Source: QGON01 sp963691905 (GTDB taxonomy: Bacteria > Pseudomonadota > Gammaproteobacteria > Chromatiales > Chromatiaceae). From it: a stretch of 64,000 bases of DNA. The translations under genes and the position numbers were made by a program. The notes below the pieces were generated by a model that was not told where the DNA came from, searched no databases, and was given only the letters and a program-made list of their open reading frames with translations. The stretch is from NCBI GenBank assembly GCA_963691905.1, contig OY829894.1:682001-746000 (forward strand), in the 5' to 3' direction. Within the stretch, counting starts at the first letter, position 1, and every line of letters starts with the position of its first letter. Positions 1 to 7,930 of this stretch are shown here, piece after piece.

Positions 1-118
1 TGGGTATAGCGGCCAACAAAGAAGGAATTTGACTCATTTATACCGAGACTCTGGCAACCAGTAGTGGCCATGGCCACTACTGGAAATAACAGCATATATG
101 GTGCGCGTAGCGACCGCA

Positions 119-571
119 TTAATGACCACGTCCCCTGCCGCCACCGGAGCCACCACCGCTGCGTGAGCCATAACCACTCCCATACGCCTGGCTGGAATCT
201 TGGCTGGAGCCTTGACCATAGCGATATTTATTACCGGAGCCGTTGTCGTTACCCTGACCATAGCGATATTTATTACCGGAACCGTTGCCGCCACCCTGAC
301 CATAGCGATTCATCTTTCCACTACCCTCTCCCTGTTCGCCCGTTTCATTCATCTGACGAAACAGAGAGCGCTCTTCACTGTCCATTGACTGCATTCTGTT
401 CTGCATCTCTGTACGATAACCTTCACGATCTTCATACGACTGTTCCCGAACCTGTGAACGCATCTGTACCAATTCTTCATTGCTCATGTCTGCATAATCT
501 GCCGCTTCGACACTGATGGATCCTATCGTCAAAGCCACAATCCCTGCCACAGCCTTCAAACTTTTTTTCAT
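119..571 (-). CDS. Exported Gly/Tyr-rich repeat protein, unknown function
   Basis: This 150-residue protein starts with a Sec signal peptide (MKKSLKAVAGIVALTIGSISVEA, cut after about residue 23). A charged region follows (residues 25-75, rich in E, R, Q, M), then a low-complexity tail of Gly, Ser, Tyr and Arg. The tail holds 14-residue repeats of the type NGSGNKYRYGQG, encoded by a 42-bp tandem repeat. I recognise no catalytic family. The charged part (SNEELVQMRSQV, EEYRTEM-like) resembles small secreted proteins of Chromatiales that are annotated only as hypothetical. It is convergent with nothing and sits downstream of sdhB on the same strand, 260 bp away, so it is probably its own unit. 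Secretion is supported by sequence; any structural or surface role is inference. Confidence 0.7.
   Translation of the reverse strand: MKKSLKAVAGIVALTIGSISVEAADYADMSNEELVQMRSQVREQSYEDREGYRTEMQNRMQSMDSEERSLFRQMNETGEQGEGSGKMNRYGQGGGNGSGNKYRYGQGNDNGSGNKYRYGQGSSQDSSQAYGSGYGSRSGGGSGGGRGRGH
213..311 (-). repeat. 42-bp tandem repeat inside the Gly-rich gene
   Basis: Three copies begin at 213, 255 and 297; the third is partial. The period is exactly 42 bp, keeping frame and encoding 14 residues each. Copies differ at a few bases, mostly silent or Asn/Gly exchanges. The copy number is likely variable between strains. Confidence 0.8.
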
Positions 572-832
572 CTAAATTCTCCTCAAATGAATTCTCATGA
601 TGGTTTGATACTGTGTAGCGACGCTAATCGCCACACACTCAATCCACGCTGTGCAGTATGAGAGCTAGCTGTTTCGCAATTATTTCGGCGCACAGGAAAA
701 CTGTTTCAGATTGTTACAGTCACAAAATGCAGACGCCAAATGAGGGCAGGTCATAACAACTCAGCATCACGGGTCCTGCTCGTTGACGACGACCTGGGGA
801 TACACTGGTTAATATAGAAAAGGTAATAGTGC

Positions 833-1528
833 CTAAATCGATTTTTTCAACATCAGGTCACGTATATGCCCAATGGCGCGAGTAGGATTCAAACCCTTGG
901 GACAGACATCAACACAGTTCATGACGGTATGGCAGCGAAACAGCCGGTATGGACCATCCAGTGCTTGGAGTCGATCATTCTCTGCCTGATCTCTGGAGTC
1001 CGCCAGGAAACGCCAAGCCTGCAATAAGGCAGCCGGGCCAAGAAATTTATCGGGATTCCACCAGAAGGAGGGACAGGATGTTGTGCAGCAACCGCACAAA
1101 ATACACTCATAAAGCCCGTCAAGCCTGTCCCGTTCATCTGGCCTTTGCAGATTTTCCACCTCTGGCTCGGGATCATGGCGGATCAGATAGGGTTTTACAG
1201 AACGATACTGTTTATAAAACCCCTGCATATCCACTATAAGATCCCGAATAACCGGTACACCCGGGAATGGCCTGACTTCAACCGGTTCTTTCAACTCGGC
1301 CAGTGGTGTAATGCAGGCGAGCCCATTTCGGCCGTTGATATTCATCCCATCCGAACCACAAACTCCTTCTCCGCAGGAGTGCCGGAAACTGAGCGTTTCA
1401 TCCTGTGCTTTTAGCGCGAGCAGCGCATCACGCAACATCATGCCCGAAGGGATCTCAGCAAGCTCAAAATCCTGCATATAGGGTTCCCTGTCTTGATCCG
1501 GGTCGTAGCGATAGATGCGGAAACGCAT
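833..1528 (-). CDS. sdhB: Succinate dehydrogenase iron-sulfur subunit SdhB
   Basis: SdhB passes electrons from the flavoprotein to the quinone site of complex II at the inner face of the cytoplasmic membrane. All three cluster motifs are visible: the plant-type [2Fe-2S] set (CGEGVCGSDG with a later C in GLAC), the [4Fe-4S] set (CILCGCCTTSCP) and the [3Fe-4S] set (CHTVMNC...CP). At 231 residues the length is normal. I chose the ATG at 1528 (MRFRIYRYDP), preceded by GGGTAAG; an in-frame TTG seven codons upstream is possible but less likely. It is the last gene of sdhCDAB, 30 bp after sdhA. Confidence 0.97.
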   Translation of the reverse strand: MRFRIYRYDPDQDREPYMQDFELAEIPSGMMLRDALLALKAQDETLSFRHSCGEGVCGSDGMNINGRNGLACITPLAELKEPVEVRPFPGVPVIRDLIVDMQGFYKQYRSVKPYLIRHDPEPEVENLQRPDERDRLDGLYECILCGCCTTSCPSFWWNPDKFLGPAALLQAWRFLADSRDQAENDRLQALDGPYRLFRCHTVMNCVDVCPKGLNPTRAIGHIRDLMLKKSI

Positions 1529-1558
1529 ACGCTTACCCGGTCGCTGCAAACAAAATGA

Positions 1559-3322
1559 TCAATAGACGCGCTCCTTTGGCGGAAAACTCTCAACGGATAA
1601 CGGACGGGTCCGGACGGGCTTGAAATCCAGACGATCTTCTTCAAGATAGTAGAGACTGTGCTTCATCCAATTGATGTCATCGCGATCAGGGTAGTCAACA
1701 CGTGAGTGTGCCCCACGACTCTCTTTTCGTGCTTCTGCAGACATCATGGTGGCCATAGCGATGTCCATCAGATTTTCCAGTTCCAGCGCTTCGATCCTGG
1801 CGGTATTGAATATCCTGCTGGTATCACGCAGCCGCACATCGGGAAGACGTTCGCGCAGATGTTTCAATTCGGCAACACCTTGTTGCATCACATCCTCTTT
1901 TCTGAAGACACCGCAGTGCTCCTCCATCACCCGCTTCAGGTCTGTACGCAGATTGTCGACAGTTTCACCTTCGCCGCGCAAATTCCAGCGCTGCAGTCGT
2001 GCCATCGCTTTCTCCACGCCTGCATCATTCATCTGCCGGTGATAGCGGTTCTCCCGCAGATACTCGATGATGCGGTTACCGGCAGAGCGTCCAAAGACCA
2101 GAATATCCAACAGTGAGTTGCCACCCAGCCGGTTAGCCCCATGAATGGAAACGCAGGCGCATTCACCGGCAGCGTAAAGCCCGGGAATAACCTCCTCGGG
2201 TCCATTTCGCACCGGCACCACCACCTGTCCATATCGGTCGGAAGGAATCCCACCCATGATGTAGTGCGCAGTAGGAAAGACCGGGATCGGTGCCTTGGCC
2301 GGGTCGATATGGAGAAATGTCCGGCTCAGATCCCGGATACCCGGTAGCCGCTTGTGAACAACCTCCTTTCCCAAGTGATCCACCTTGAGCAGCACATGAT
2401 CCTTGTCAGGCCCACATCCCAGCCCTTCTCTTATCTCTGTGGAGATGGCACGGCTGACCACATCACGGCTGGCAAGATCCTTGGCATTGGGTGCATAGCG
2501 TTCCATAAACCGCTCACCTTCACCATTGATCAGATAGCCTCCCTCGCCCCGCGCAGCCTCTGTGATCAACATCCCCTTACCGGCAATGCCGGTTGGGTGA
2601 AACTGAAAAAACTCCATGTCCTGCAAAGGTATGCCGGCCCGCAGCGCCATCGCCATGCCATCACCGGTATTGATATGTGCATTGGTGTTGGTGCGAAACA
2701 ATTGCCCACAGCCACCCGTGGCAATCAGTGTGGTCTTGGCCTCAATGAGCAGTGGCTCTCCCGTTGCGATCTCCAGCACCAAGGCACCAAGAATGACCCC
2801 TTCATCATCCTTTATCAGGTCGATCGCAAAGAACTCATCAAAGAAATGGGTCTTGGCCCGAATATTCTGCTGATAGAGAGAGTGGAGTATGGCATGCCCC
2901 GTCCGGTCGGCCGCTGCACAGGTTCTGGAAGCCTGCCCCTCACCGAAATTCTGGCTCTGGCCACCGAAGGCCCGCTGATAGATACGGCCGTTCTCCAGAC
3001 GGGAGAACGGAACGCCGAAGTGTTCCAGCTCATAAACAACCCTGGAGGCAGATCGGCACATATACTCGATAGCATCCTGATCACCCAGGTAATCACTGCC
3101 TTTGACCGTGTCATACATATGCCAATGCCAGTTGTCTGGAGAGACATTGGCCAAAGCTGCATTGACACCCCCCTGCGCTGCAACGGTATGGGATCGTGTG
3201 GGAAAGACCTTCGTCACAACGGCAACTCTCGCCTCAGCTTCAGCGAGTTGCAGTGAAGCCCGCAGGCCAGCACCACCAGCCCCCAGGATCAGGGTATCAA
3301 ATCTTCTGCGGGAGAGTTTCAT
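1559..3322 (-). CDS. sdhA: Succinate dehydrogenase flavoprotein subunit SdhA
   Basis: SdhA oxidises succinate to fumarate with covalently bound FAD in the TCA cycle. The 587-residue product has the N-terminal dinucleotide fold (GAGGAGLRAS, residues 15-24), the FAD-attachment histidine in TRSHTVAAQGG (about H45), the substrate-site HPTG motif (about residue 242) and the flavoprotein C-terminal domain (RGAHSRVDYP). Its ATG overlaps the end of sdhD by 4 bp, so the two are translationally coupled. Length and motifs are those of a working enzyme. Fumarate reductase is excluded by the two-anchor sdhCD arrangement. Confidence 0.98.
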   Translation of the reverse strand: MKLSRRRFDTLILGAGGAGLRASLQLAEAEARVAVVTKVFPTRSHTVAAQGGVNAALANVSPDNWHWHMYDTVKGSDYLGDQDAIEYMCRSASRVVYELEHFGVPFSRLENGRIYQRAFGGQSQNFGEGQASRTCAAADRTGHAILHSLYQQNIRAKTHFFDEFFAIDLIKDDEGVILGALVLEIATGEPLLIEAKTTLIATGGCGQLFRTNTNAHINTGDGMAMALRAGIPLQDMEFFQFHPTGIAGKGMLITEAARGEGGYLINGEGERFMERYAPNAKDLASRDVVSRAISTEIREGLGCGPDKDHVLLKVDHLGKEVVHKRLPGIRDLSRTFLHIDPAKAPIPVFPTAHYIMGGIPSDRYGQVVVPVRNGPEEVIPGLYAAGECACVSIHGANRLGGNSLLDILVFGRSAGNRIIEYLRENRYHRQMNDAGVEKAMARLQRWNLRGEGETVDNLRTDLKRVMEEHCGVFRKEDVMQQGVAELKHLRERLPDVRLRDTSRIFNTARIEALELENLMDIAMATMMSAEARKESRGAHSRVDYPDRDDINWMKHSLYYLEEDRLDFKPVRTRPLSVESFPPKERVY

Positions 3323-3663
3323 ACCACACCCTTTACGTTAAACAGGATACGTGCAGCCCAGACTCCGCAGGCAACCAGTCCCAGCCCAACCAGAACCAAC
3401 AGCATCATCCGAGCTGGGAACGGTTGAACGTAGTCAATCACTACGTCCCTGATACCGATCCACCCATGCAGCAGGATGGCGAAAACGAACAGTAAGAGTG
3501 AAGTATTTACCCAAGGAGAACTGAGCAGTTCGACCCATGGCTGATAGCTCGTTACTGGGTAAAAAAGCAAATATCCCAATGCAATCGGCACAAAGACTGC
3601 CAGGTAGATGGCGGTAATGCGTTGGAATATCCAGGCGCGAAGCCCCGAGATACTTCGGCTCAC
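3319..3663 (-). CDS. sdhD: Succinate dehydrogenase membrane anchor SdhD
   Basis: A 114-residue protein with three membrane segments (about 16-36, 53-69, 84-105). H66 in LLHGWIGIRD matches the haem ligand of E. coli SdhD, and D77-Y78 matches the quinone-site Asp-Tyr pair. It overlaps sdhC and sdhA by 4 bp each, so it lies in a tightly coupled operon. It forms the ubiquinone-reducing anchor together with SdhC. Confidence 0.93.
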   Translation of the reverse strand: MSRSISGLRAWIFQRITAIYLAVFVPIALGYLLFYPVTSYQPWVELLSSPWVNTSLLLFVFAILLHGWIGIRDVVIDYVQPFPARMMLLVLVGLGLVACGVWAARILFNVKGVV

Positions 3664-4037
3664 AAAAGCACTCCCAAGAGGGAGGCCGAAGCAAAACCAC
3701 TGATAATCACCAGCCAGGCACTCTTACGGGCGACAATTCTGTCCACACCAAGATCCATATCAATTAAGAGATAACGAATACCTGCCAGCAGATGGTGCAG
3801 CAAAATCCAAAGCATCAGAAACAGCAGTATTTGAAAAGGCAAACTGTCGATCATAGCCAAAACCTGATGAAAACCTGTTTCATCGGATACGGACATCTCA
3901 AGCAGGTAGATGCAAAAAGGAATCAGCAGAAACATCACAACGCCTGTTGCCCGATGGGCAACGGACAAGAGAGCCGCAGCAGGCAGTTTGATCTGAAACA
4001 GATTGAGAAATACGGGACGTTTAGTTTGCCGGGCCAT
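3660..4037 (-). CDS. sdhC: Succinate dehydrogenase cytochrome b556 subunit SdhC
   Basis: SdhC is the other haem-b anchor of complex II, 125 residues with three membrane helices. The N-terminus RPVFLNLFQIKLP and the motif SVAHRATG carry the quinone-site Ser (S25) and Arg (R29). H82 in HHLLAGIRYLLID is the expected haem ligand. It is the first gene of the operon sdhC-sdhD-sdhA-sdhB and overlaps sdhD by 4 bp. The promoter should lie in the ~110 bp between it and tRNA-Leu; I see no strong consensus there. Confidence 0.94.
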   Translation of the reverse strand: MARQTKRPVFLNLFQIKLPAAALLSVAHRATGVVMFLLIPFCIYLLEMSVSDETGFHQVLAMIDSLPFQILLFLMLWILLHHLLAGIRYLLIDMDLGVDRIVARKSAWLVIISGFASASLLGVLL

Positions 4038-4143
4038 TACCTACTTCCGTGAGGAAACTTATAGGGGCGTTTCCCGCAGTATAGCCAAGTGTGGGCAGGT
4101 TGGAATGAGGAATTGGATACTACCCATGTAGCGGGTAGAGGAA

Positions 4144-4230
4144 TGGTGCCCGGAGCCGGAATCGAACCGGCACGACCCAAAGGTCGAGAGATTTTAAGTC
4201 TCTTGCGTCTACCAATTTCGCCATCCGGGC
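4144..4230 (-). tRNA. leuZ: tRNA-Leu(UAA)
   Basis: Read on the minus strand it starts GCCCGGATGGCGAAATTGG and ends TCCGGGC-A-CCA, with a 7-bp acceptor stem and an encoded CCA (4144-4146). The anticodon loop CTTAAAA gives anticodon UAA, and a long class-II variable arm is present, as expected for leucine. In E. coli the same isoacceptor (leuZ) directly follows cysT; here 18 kb of foreign DNA separate the two. Confidence 0.95.
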
Positions 4231-4262
4231 GGATGAGTGAGGCAGCAAGTTACAAAAAGTAA

Positions 4263-4497
4263 TGGAGACTGGGGTCGGAATCGAACCGGCGTTCACAGCT
4301 TTGAGTCCGCCTCACTTGCTGATAATTCAATAGGTTACGAAGTTTACCACTCGCATTACCACTCCGCTTAGTGATTTGGCGTTTGGAAACTGGCGACAAA
4401 ATACCATCGAAAACCCAATAACGCCATTCTTCATCATCAAATAATATTAATGTGATTTTTCGGGATCAGTCTTAATACCCTATTCATCGGGCAATGC
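4263..4497 (-). repeat. Left-end repeat L1 with tRNA-Cys 3' remnant
   Basis: The first ~55 bp read (minus strand) as a degenerate 3' half of tRNA-Cys including T-arm and CCA, but with a one-base loss in the anticodon (TGC to TC). The following ~180 bp match 7748-7930 nearly base for base, ending at the shared string ATTCATCGGGCAATGC. Interpreted as the outermost attachment-site copy of the island. Confidence 0.75.
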
Positions 4498-4637
4498 TCA
4501 GGCTGTCGGTGATACGCCGGCTGGAATACACAGGAGCACTCCCAAACTTCAAACCAAGGTGGAAAACTTCCGTTGGCAGACATACAGCCGAGGGCACTAC
4601 CAGCTTCCCGAGCCGGCTTAACTATCAATTCGCCATG

Positions 4638-5309
4638 CACAGCCACCAGCCCATCACCCACATGCAGATCGGACCGATTCGATTCAGGGTCGATCCACGT
4701 AGTCAGTTAGTGCAACGCCCCTTCGAACATCGTCTTGTAGTTCGGGAAACCGGCTTCGAGCTTCCCATGCAAACACCCGATATAATCATTCAAGAACTCT
4801 ACAGCCTGTTGATAGCCGATGAAAAGCGCAACGAGCGGATCGTTGATGATGTTCTGTTGGCCATGGAAGAAGGTCGATCACCGATTCTGCTGACGGAACG
4901 CAAAAACCACCTTGAGGATCTCCATCAACGGTTAAAAGGCTTTGTCCGGCATATCGTGGTTCTGCAGGGAGGACAGTCTGCAAAAGAACGGCGCAAAGTT
5001 CAGGAGCAACTCGCCTCTATTCCCATCGAAGAAGAGCGCCTCCTGCTGGCTACCGGGAGGTACATCGGAGAAGGATTCGACGATGCCCGTCTGGATACCC
5101 TGTTTCTTTCGCTACCGGTTTCGTGGAAAGGCACGCTCGTGCAATATGCCGGGCGGCTGCACCGGCTACATCCTGGCAAACGCGAAGTGCGTATTGTCGA
5201 CTACGTTGATGGCAAGGTGCCCATGCTCGCGAGAATGTATGAAAAACGACGTGTCGGTTATCGCTCAATGGGATACCGAGAAGAGGATAGCGGAATTTTC
5301 CTCGATTAG
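4638..5309 (+). pseudogene. Truncated C-terminal half of a TOTE-type helicase
   Basis: From 4638 the sequence is almost identical to the 3' end of the primase-helicase gene in element B (15760-16428) and encodes its helicase C-terminal domain. It begins at HQPITHMQIGPIRFRV and includes LLLATGRYIGEGFDDA (motif V region) and QYAGRLHRLHPGK (motif VI). The primase, Walker A and DEAD-box parts are missing. Homology also continues ~100 bp past the stop. An open frame extends upstream to 4494 across unrelated sequence, so a short fusion polypeptide could be made, but it would lack ATPase motifs. This looks like a deletion derivative of the element B gene. Confidence 0.85.
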
Positions 5310-5427
5310 CTGTATCAGCCAACAACACAGGCTACCCCGGAGCTCTTGTATCAGTAGTATGGATTGATGAGTTTCAGTAGCAGAAAAAATACAAGGTAAC
5401 GGGGTAGATAACTGCCATCTATAGAGT

Positions 5428-5841
5428 CTAATATGGATTTTGGATACTCATCCCTTTCCAGAGACGGCCATGCTGCATGTCTTCCGAAAGGAATCGGGTC
5501 ACGCTCGCTTGCACCGCCGTCTCCAACAGCATGGCATCCCAGAACGAAAATTTATGGTCATCGACCGCCTTTATCGCCCGTTGGAGAATTCCAGGTTCGG
5601 CGTTAACCACAGGAAATAGGATCATCCAATCATTTACCTGAGCCTCTGCCTCATCCCGGGGCATCTTGTTCTTACGGTTGACTGCGCTGTAGAACTCTGA
5701 GAGTGCCTGAAGCGTCAGGATGCAATCACAACGCGACATCTCTTCAATCAGTTCGATGGATTTATGGTGCCGCTCTCCGGCCTGTCGGTCGATGCTGTAG
5801 ATGAGAATATTGGTATCGAGGGTGTATTTCTCAGCGCTCAT
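5428..5841 (-). CDS. PIN-domain toxin, VapC type
   Basis: A 137-residue PIN-domain protein, the family of Mg-dependent RNases that forms the toxin of VapBC modules. Acidic site residues are in place: D9 in TLDTNILIYS, the Glu in LQALSEFYSAV, the Asp in FSFWDAMLLE and the Asp in FLSEDMQHG. I chose the ATG at 5841 (MSAEKYTL) because it overlaps the antitoxin end by 11 bp; ten more codons upstream are open. All catalytic positions are kept, so it should be active. VapC toxins cleave tRNA or rRNA; the target here is unknown. Confidence 0.88.
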   Translation of the reverse strand: MSAEKYTLDTNILIYSIDRQAGERHHKSIELIEEMSRCDCILTLQALSEFYSAVNRKNKMPRDEAEAQVNDWMILFPVVNAEPGILQRAIKAVDDHKFSFWDAMLLETAVQASVTRFLSEDMQHGRLWKGMSIQNPY

Positions 5842-6079
5842 GAAGCTCGTCCCGGTCGAAGGACTGGCCACCCAGATTGTATCCTTTCCTCATCCTGGCA
5901 AGGCTACGCAAAAGCGCCTCCTCTTGTTCTTCGCTTAATTTTCGGTCAAGTTTAACAGCAGACAGCCGAGCAACAGGCCGCCCTCGTTTTGTGATAATGA
6001 TCTCTTCGCCTTGTTCTACGATCTCAATATATCGAGAGAGATGCTGATTCACCTCACGTATCGGGACTTGCCGTTGCAT
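5831..6079 (-). CDS. Phd/YefM-family antitoxin
   Basis: An 82-residue antitoxin with the Phd/YefM N-terminal DNA-binding fold (IREVNQHLSRYIEIVEQGEEIIITKRGRPVARL split over residues 7-40) and a charged, flexible toxin-binding C-terminus. It is translated first and overlaps the downstream PIN toxin. A perfect 14-bp palindrome 36 bp upstream of its start is a good candidate for its own operator. The unit is expected to be autorepressed by the toxin-antitoxin complex. Confidence 0.9.
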   Translation of the reverse strand: MQRQVPIREVNQHLSRYIEIVEQGEEIIITKRGRPVARLSAVKLDRKLSEEQEEALLRSLARMRKGYNLGGQSFDRDELHER

Positions 6080-6114
6080 CTGAAATCCTCATATGATCAT
6101 TCATACGAGATATT

Positions 6115-6128
6115 GTAGTACGTACTAC
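6115..6128. promoter_or_regulatory. Palindromic operator of the PIN/Phd pair
   Basis: GTAGTACGTACTAC is a perfect inverted repeat upstream of the antitoxin start at 6079, where a Phd-type dimer would bind. Position and symmetry are seen; the regulator is inferred. Confidence 0.55.
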
Positions 6129-6139
6129 ATAAAGCCACA

Positions 6140-6490
6140 ACATTGCAGACTTCGCCACCAAACTGGAGCAGGCACTTTCGGTAGAACGCCTTGCTGCCTA
6201 CCGCCGGCGGCTGGCCCAAAACAGCAACTGCACCCTGTTCGGCCACTACACCTGGAACATGGCGCTAAGCGAAAGCCTCTATCCGGTCCTCCAGTTCTGA
6301 AGGCCACCCTGCGCAACCGCATCTTTCATCATGAGCCAATCTGGTATTGACAAGATCTGCCGCAACAGCATGAGCAGATCCTGGAGGCTATCAGCTGGAT
6401 CGAACCGGCAGTCAAGGATCTGGTGATGACCGTCGATAGGTTCCCACCAGTCCATCAGAACAGCCTGCAAGAGATCGAGCAATAGCTGGA
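6140..6490 (+). pseudogene. Decayed Abi_2-like (AbiD/F) abortive-infection gene remnant
   Basis: The reading frame gives FATKLEQALSVERLAAYRR, then LFGHYTWNMALSESLYPVLQ, then after a frame break KATLRNRIFHHEPIWY. This order (ERL..Y near the start, YxWNxALSESLYPxLQ, xLRNxI, then ExW) is the pattern of Abi_2 proteins, which are linked to phage abortive infection. Stops at about 6298 and 6349 break the frame, and no start codon or RBS is apparent. Family assignment rests on motif recall only, without a search. Confidence 0.45.
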
Positions 6491-6549
6491 GAAGTTTTGT
6501 TGAGCAGAAATCAGTAGGCAGGCAAAACGCAAGACTTGACCCTTTGGGT

Positions 6550-6932
6550 GAACCAGACCACAGGCCATTCAGGCGCTGTACTATATCCGGCAACTATATC
6601 AGGTAGAATCAGCGATCCGGGGGAAACCGCCAGATGAACGAAGAAGATACCGACAATATGATGCTGCACCCATACTACAGAGGTTTAAAGACTGACTGGA
6701 GACGAACTTAATGCAGATCTTGAGAAACTCGGAACCGTCCCGGGTGATACGTTACACACTGGCTCGCTGAGTAGTGTTGACGCGCTACCGTGATGATGGG
6801 CGCATTGAAATTGACAATAACGCGATGTTGTCAGTGATTAGTTCGCACCCGATCAATAAAATCGATGAGCTGCTGCCGTGGAATATGCAAAAAACTTTTA
6901 ATCAGGTCATCGATACCCAGGAGGCTGCATGA
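6550..6932 (+). mobile_element. Degraded C-terminal fragment of an IS66-family transposase
   Basis: Fragments read QAIQALYYIRQLYQVE, then IRGKPPDERRRYRQ, RVIRYTLAR, LTRYRDDGRIEIDNNA and HPINKIDELLPWN. These match, in order, the end of the IS66 DDE transposase domain and its C-terminal extension. The frame is broken by stops near 6768 and residues between the EIDNNA and HPINKID blocks are missing. No terminal inverted repeats are visible nearby. Its last codons overlap the start of the following gene. Confidence 0.75.
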
Positions 6933-7513
6933 AGAAAGTCAGTCAGATAGGCCCACAGTCTTTACTGCAACTGCGCATTGAACTGGAGCATTCCAATCCC
7001 TCGATATGGCGTAGTGTGCTGGTGCCGGATAATATCACCCTGGTTAAATTGCATCGGGTCATTCAGGAAGTTATGGGATGGTACGACTATCACCTGCATG
7101 AGTTTATCATTGATCACAGGCACTATGGCATCGTTGACCCTAATGATCCAAACTGGGATCTTGCCCCTAAACTGATCAATGAGAAGCGCAAGAATCTTGT
7201 AAAAGTGCTGGGCCAAAAAAAGCTGTTTGAATATATCTACGACTACGGCGACAACTGGTGGCACACGATCACCCTTGAAAACACACTGCCACTGACATCG
7301 GCACGATATTCTGTTGTCTGTATCGGTGGTGAAATGGCCTGTCCGCCAGAAGATGTTGGTGGCTTGGGTGGCTACTTCGAGTTCCTCGAAGCGATGACTG
7401 ATCCACAACATGAGGAGCATGAAAGCGTAATGCAGTGGTGGGGTGAGGCTTTTGACCCAAGAGCCTTCGACATTATACTGGTTAACGAAAAGCTTAAGCA
7501 GATAAAACTATAA
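6929..7513 (+). CDS. Plasmid pRiA4b ORF-3 family protein
   Basis: The 194-residue product matches the pRiA4b ORF-3 family: LRIELEHSNPSIWRSVLVPDN, LHRVIQEVMGWYDYHLHEF, the central YDYGDNWWHTITLE and the CPPEDVGGLGGYFEFLEA motif are all present (each a family hallmark). The molecular function is unknown; these genes travel with IS66-like elements and plasmids. Its ATG overlaps the stop of the IS66 remnant (ATGA), as is common for such pairs. The frame is intact with full length, so it may still be expressed. Confidence 0.88.
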   Translation: MKKVSQIGPQSLLQLRIELEHSNPSIWRSVLVPDNITLVKLHRVIQEVMGWYDYHLHEFIIDHRHYGIVDPNDPNWDLAPKLINEKRKNLVKVLGQKKLFEYIYDYGDNWWHTITLENTLPLTSARYSVVCIGGEMACPPEDVGGLGGYFEFLEAMTDPQHEEHESVMQWWGEAFDPRAFDIILVNEKLKQIKL

Positions 7514-7548
7514 ATGACCAGCCTGTAACGACCGGACGCTGCTAGAAA

Positions 7549-7693
7549 ACTGGCGTCCACGGACTTTCTGGCCATTACATGAGCGTCTTTTTTCGAGTGG
7601 CAGGAGTGGTTTTATTGACAAAAAACGCCACTTTTTTGCTTAAAGTGATATAGAGATAATGACTATATTCTATTGATTAATTGAGTAATAAAA
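7549..7693. repeat. Right-end repeat R1 (end of element A)
   Basis: About 145 bp that recur at 16559-16714 and 21929-22085, each time directly abutting a tRNA-Cys 3' sequence. The most conserved cores are CGAGTGGCAGGAGTGGTTTT and ATATTCTATTGATTAAT. It is non-coding. Confidence 0.85.
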
Positions 7694-7930
7694 TGGAGGC
7701 TGAGCCCGGAATCGAACCGAGGTCCACGGCTTTGCAGTCCGTCTCACTTACTGATAATTCAATAGGTTACGAAGCTTACCACCCGCATTACCACTCCGCT
7801 TAGTGATTTGGCGTTTGGAATCTGGCGACAAAATACCATCGAAAACCCAATAACGCCATTCTTCACCATCAAAAAATATTAATGTGATTCTTCGGGATCA
7901 GTCTTAAATACCCTATTCATCGGGCAATGC
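7694..7930 (-). repeat. Left-end repeat L2 with tRNA-Cys 3' half
   Basis: On the minus strand 7694-7738 is the 3' half of tRNA-Cys (anticodon loop CTGCAAA, variable region, T-arm, CCA), identical to the intact gene over ~43 bp. The remaining ~190 bp match L1 (4306-4497) almost exactly. The 5' half of a functional tRNA is lacking. Confidence 0.85.

Larger units (their letters stand above)
4263..7693. mobile_element. Element A: first of three tandem tRNA-Cys-associated elements
   Basis: The left edge is a diverged 3' fragment of tRNA-Cys plus a ~200-bp left-end sequence shared with element B. The right edge is the ~145-bp right-end repeat that also ends elements B and C. Cargo: a truncated helicase copy, a toxin-antitoxin pair, two decayed gene remnants and a pRiA4b ORF-3 gene. 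No integrase, relaxase or replication gene is seen, so it resembles an integrase-less, cis-mobilisable or relict element. Boundaries come from the repeats; mobility is inference. Confidence 0.65.

Noticed and set aside
213..311. Could the 42-bp repeat be a CRISPR array?
   Set aside because: Units are contiguous without spacers and keep a reading frame encoding a Gly-rich protein.
773..799. Short plus-strand frame reading RVLLVDDDLG, like the start of a response regulator
   Set aside because: Only about ten residues match, with no start codon and a stop shortly after. It may be a fossil but is too short to annotate.
2354..3256. 300-codon open frame antisense to sdhA
   Set aside because: It is a shadow of the long, well-conserved sdhA gene; no motif, no RBS.
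4263..4345. A second functional tRNA gene at the left island edge
   Set aside because: The copy has lost a base in the anticodon and lacks a pairing 5' half; only the 3' half resembles tRNA-Cys.
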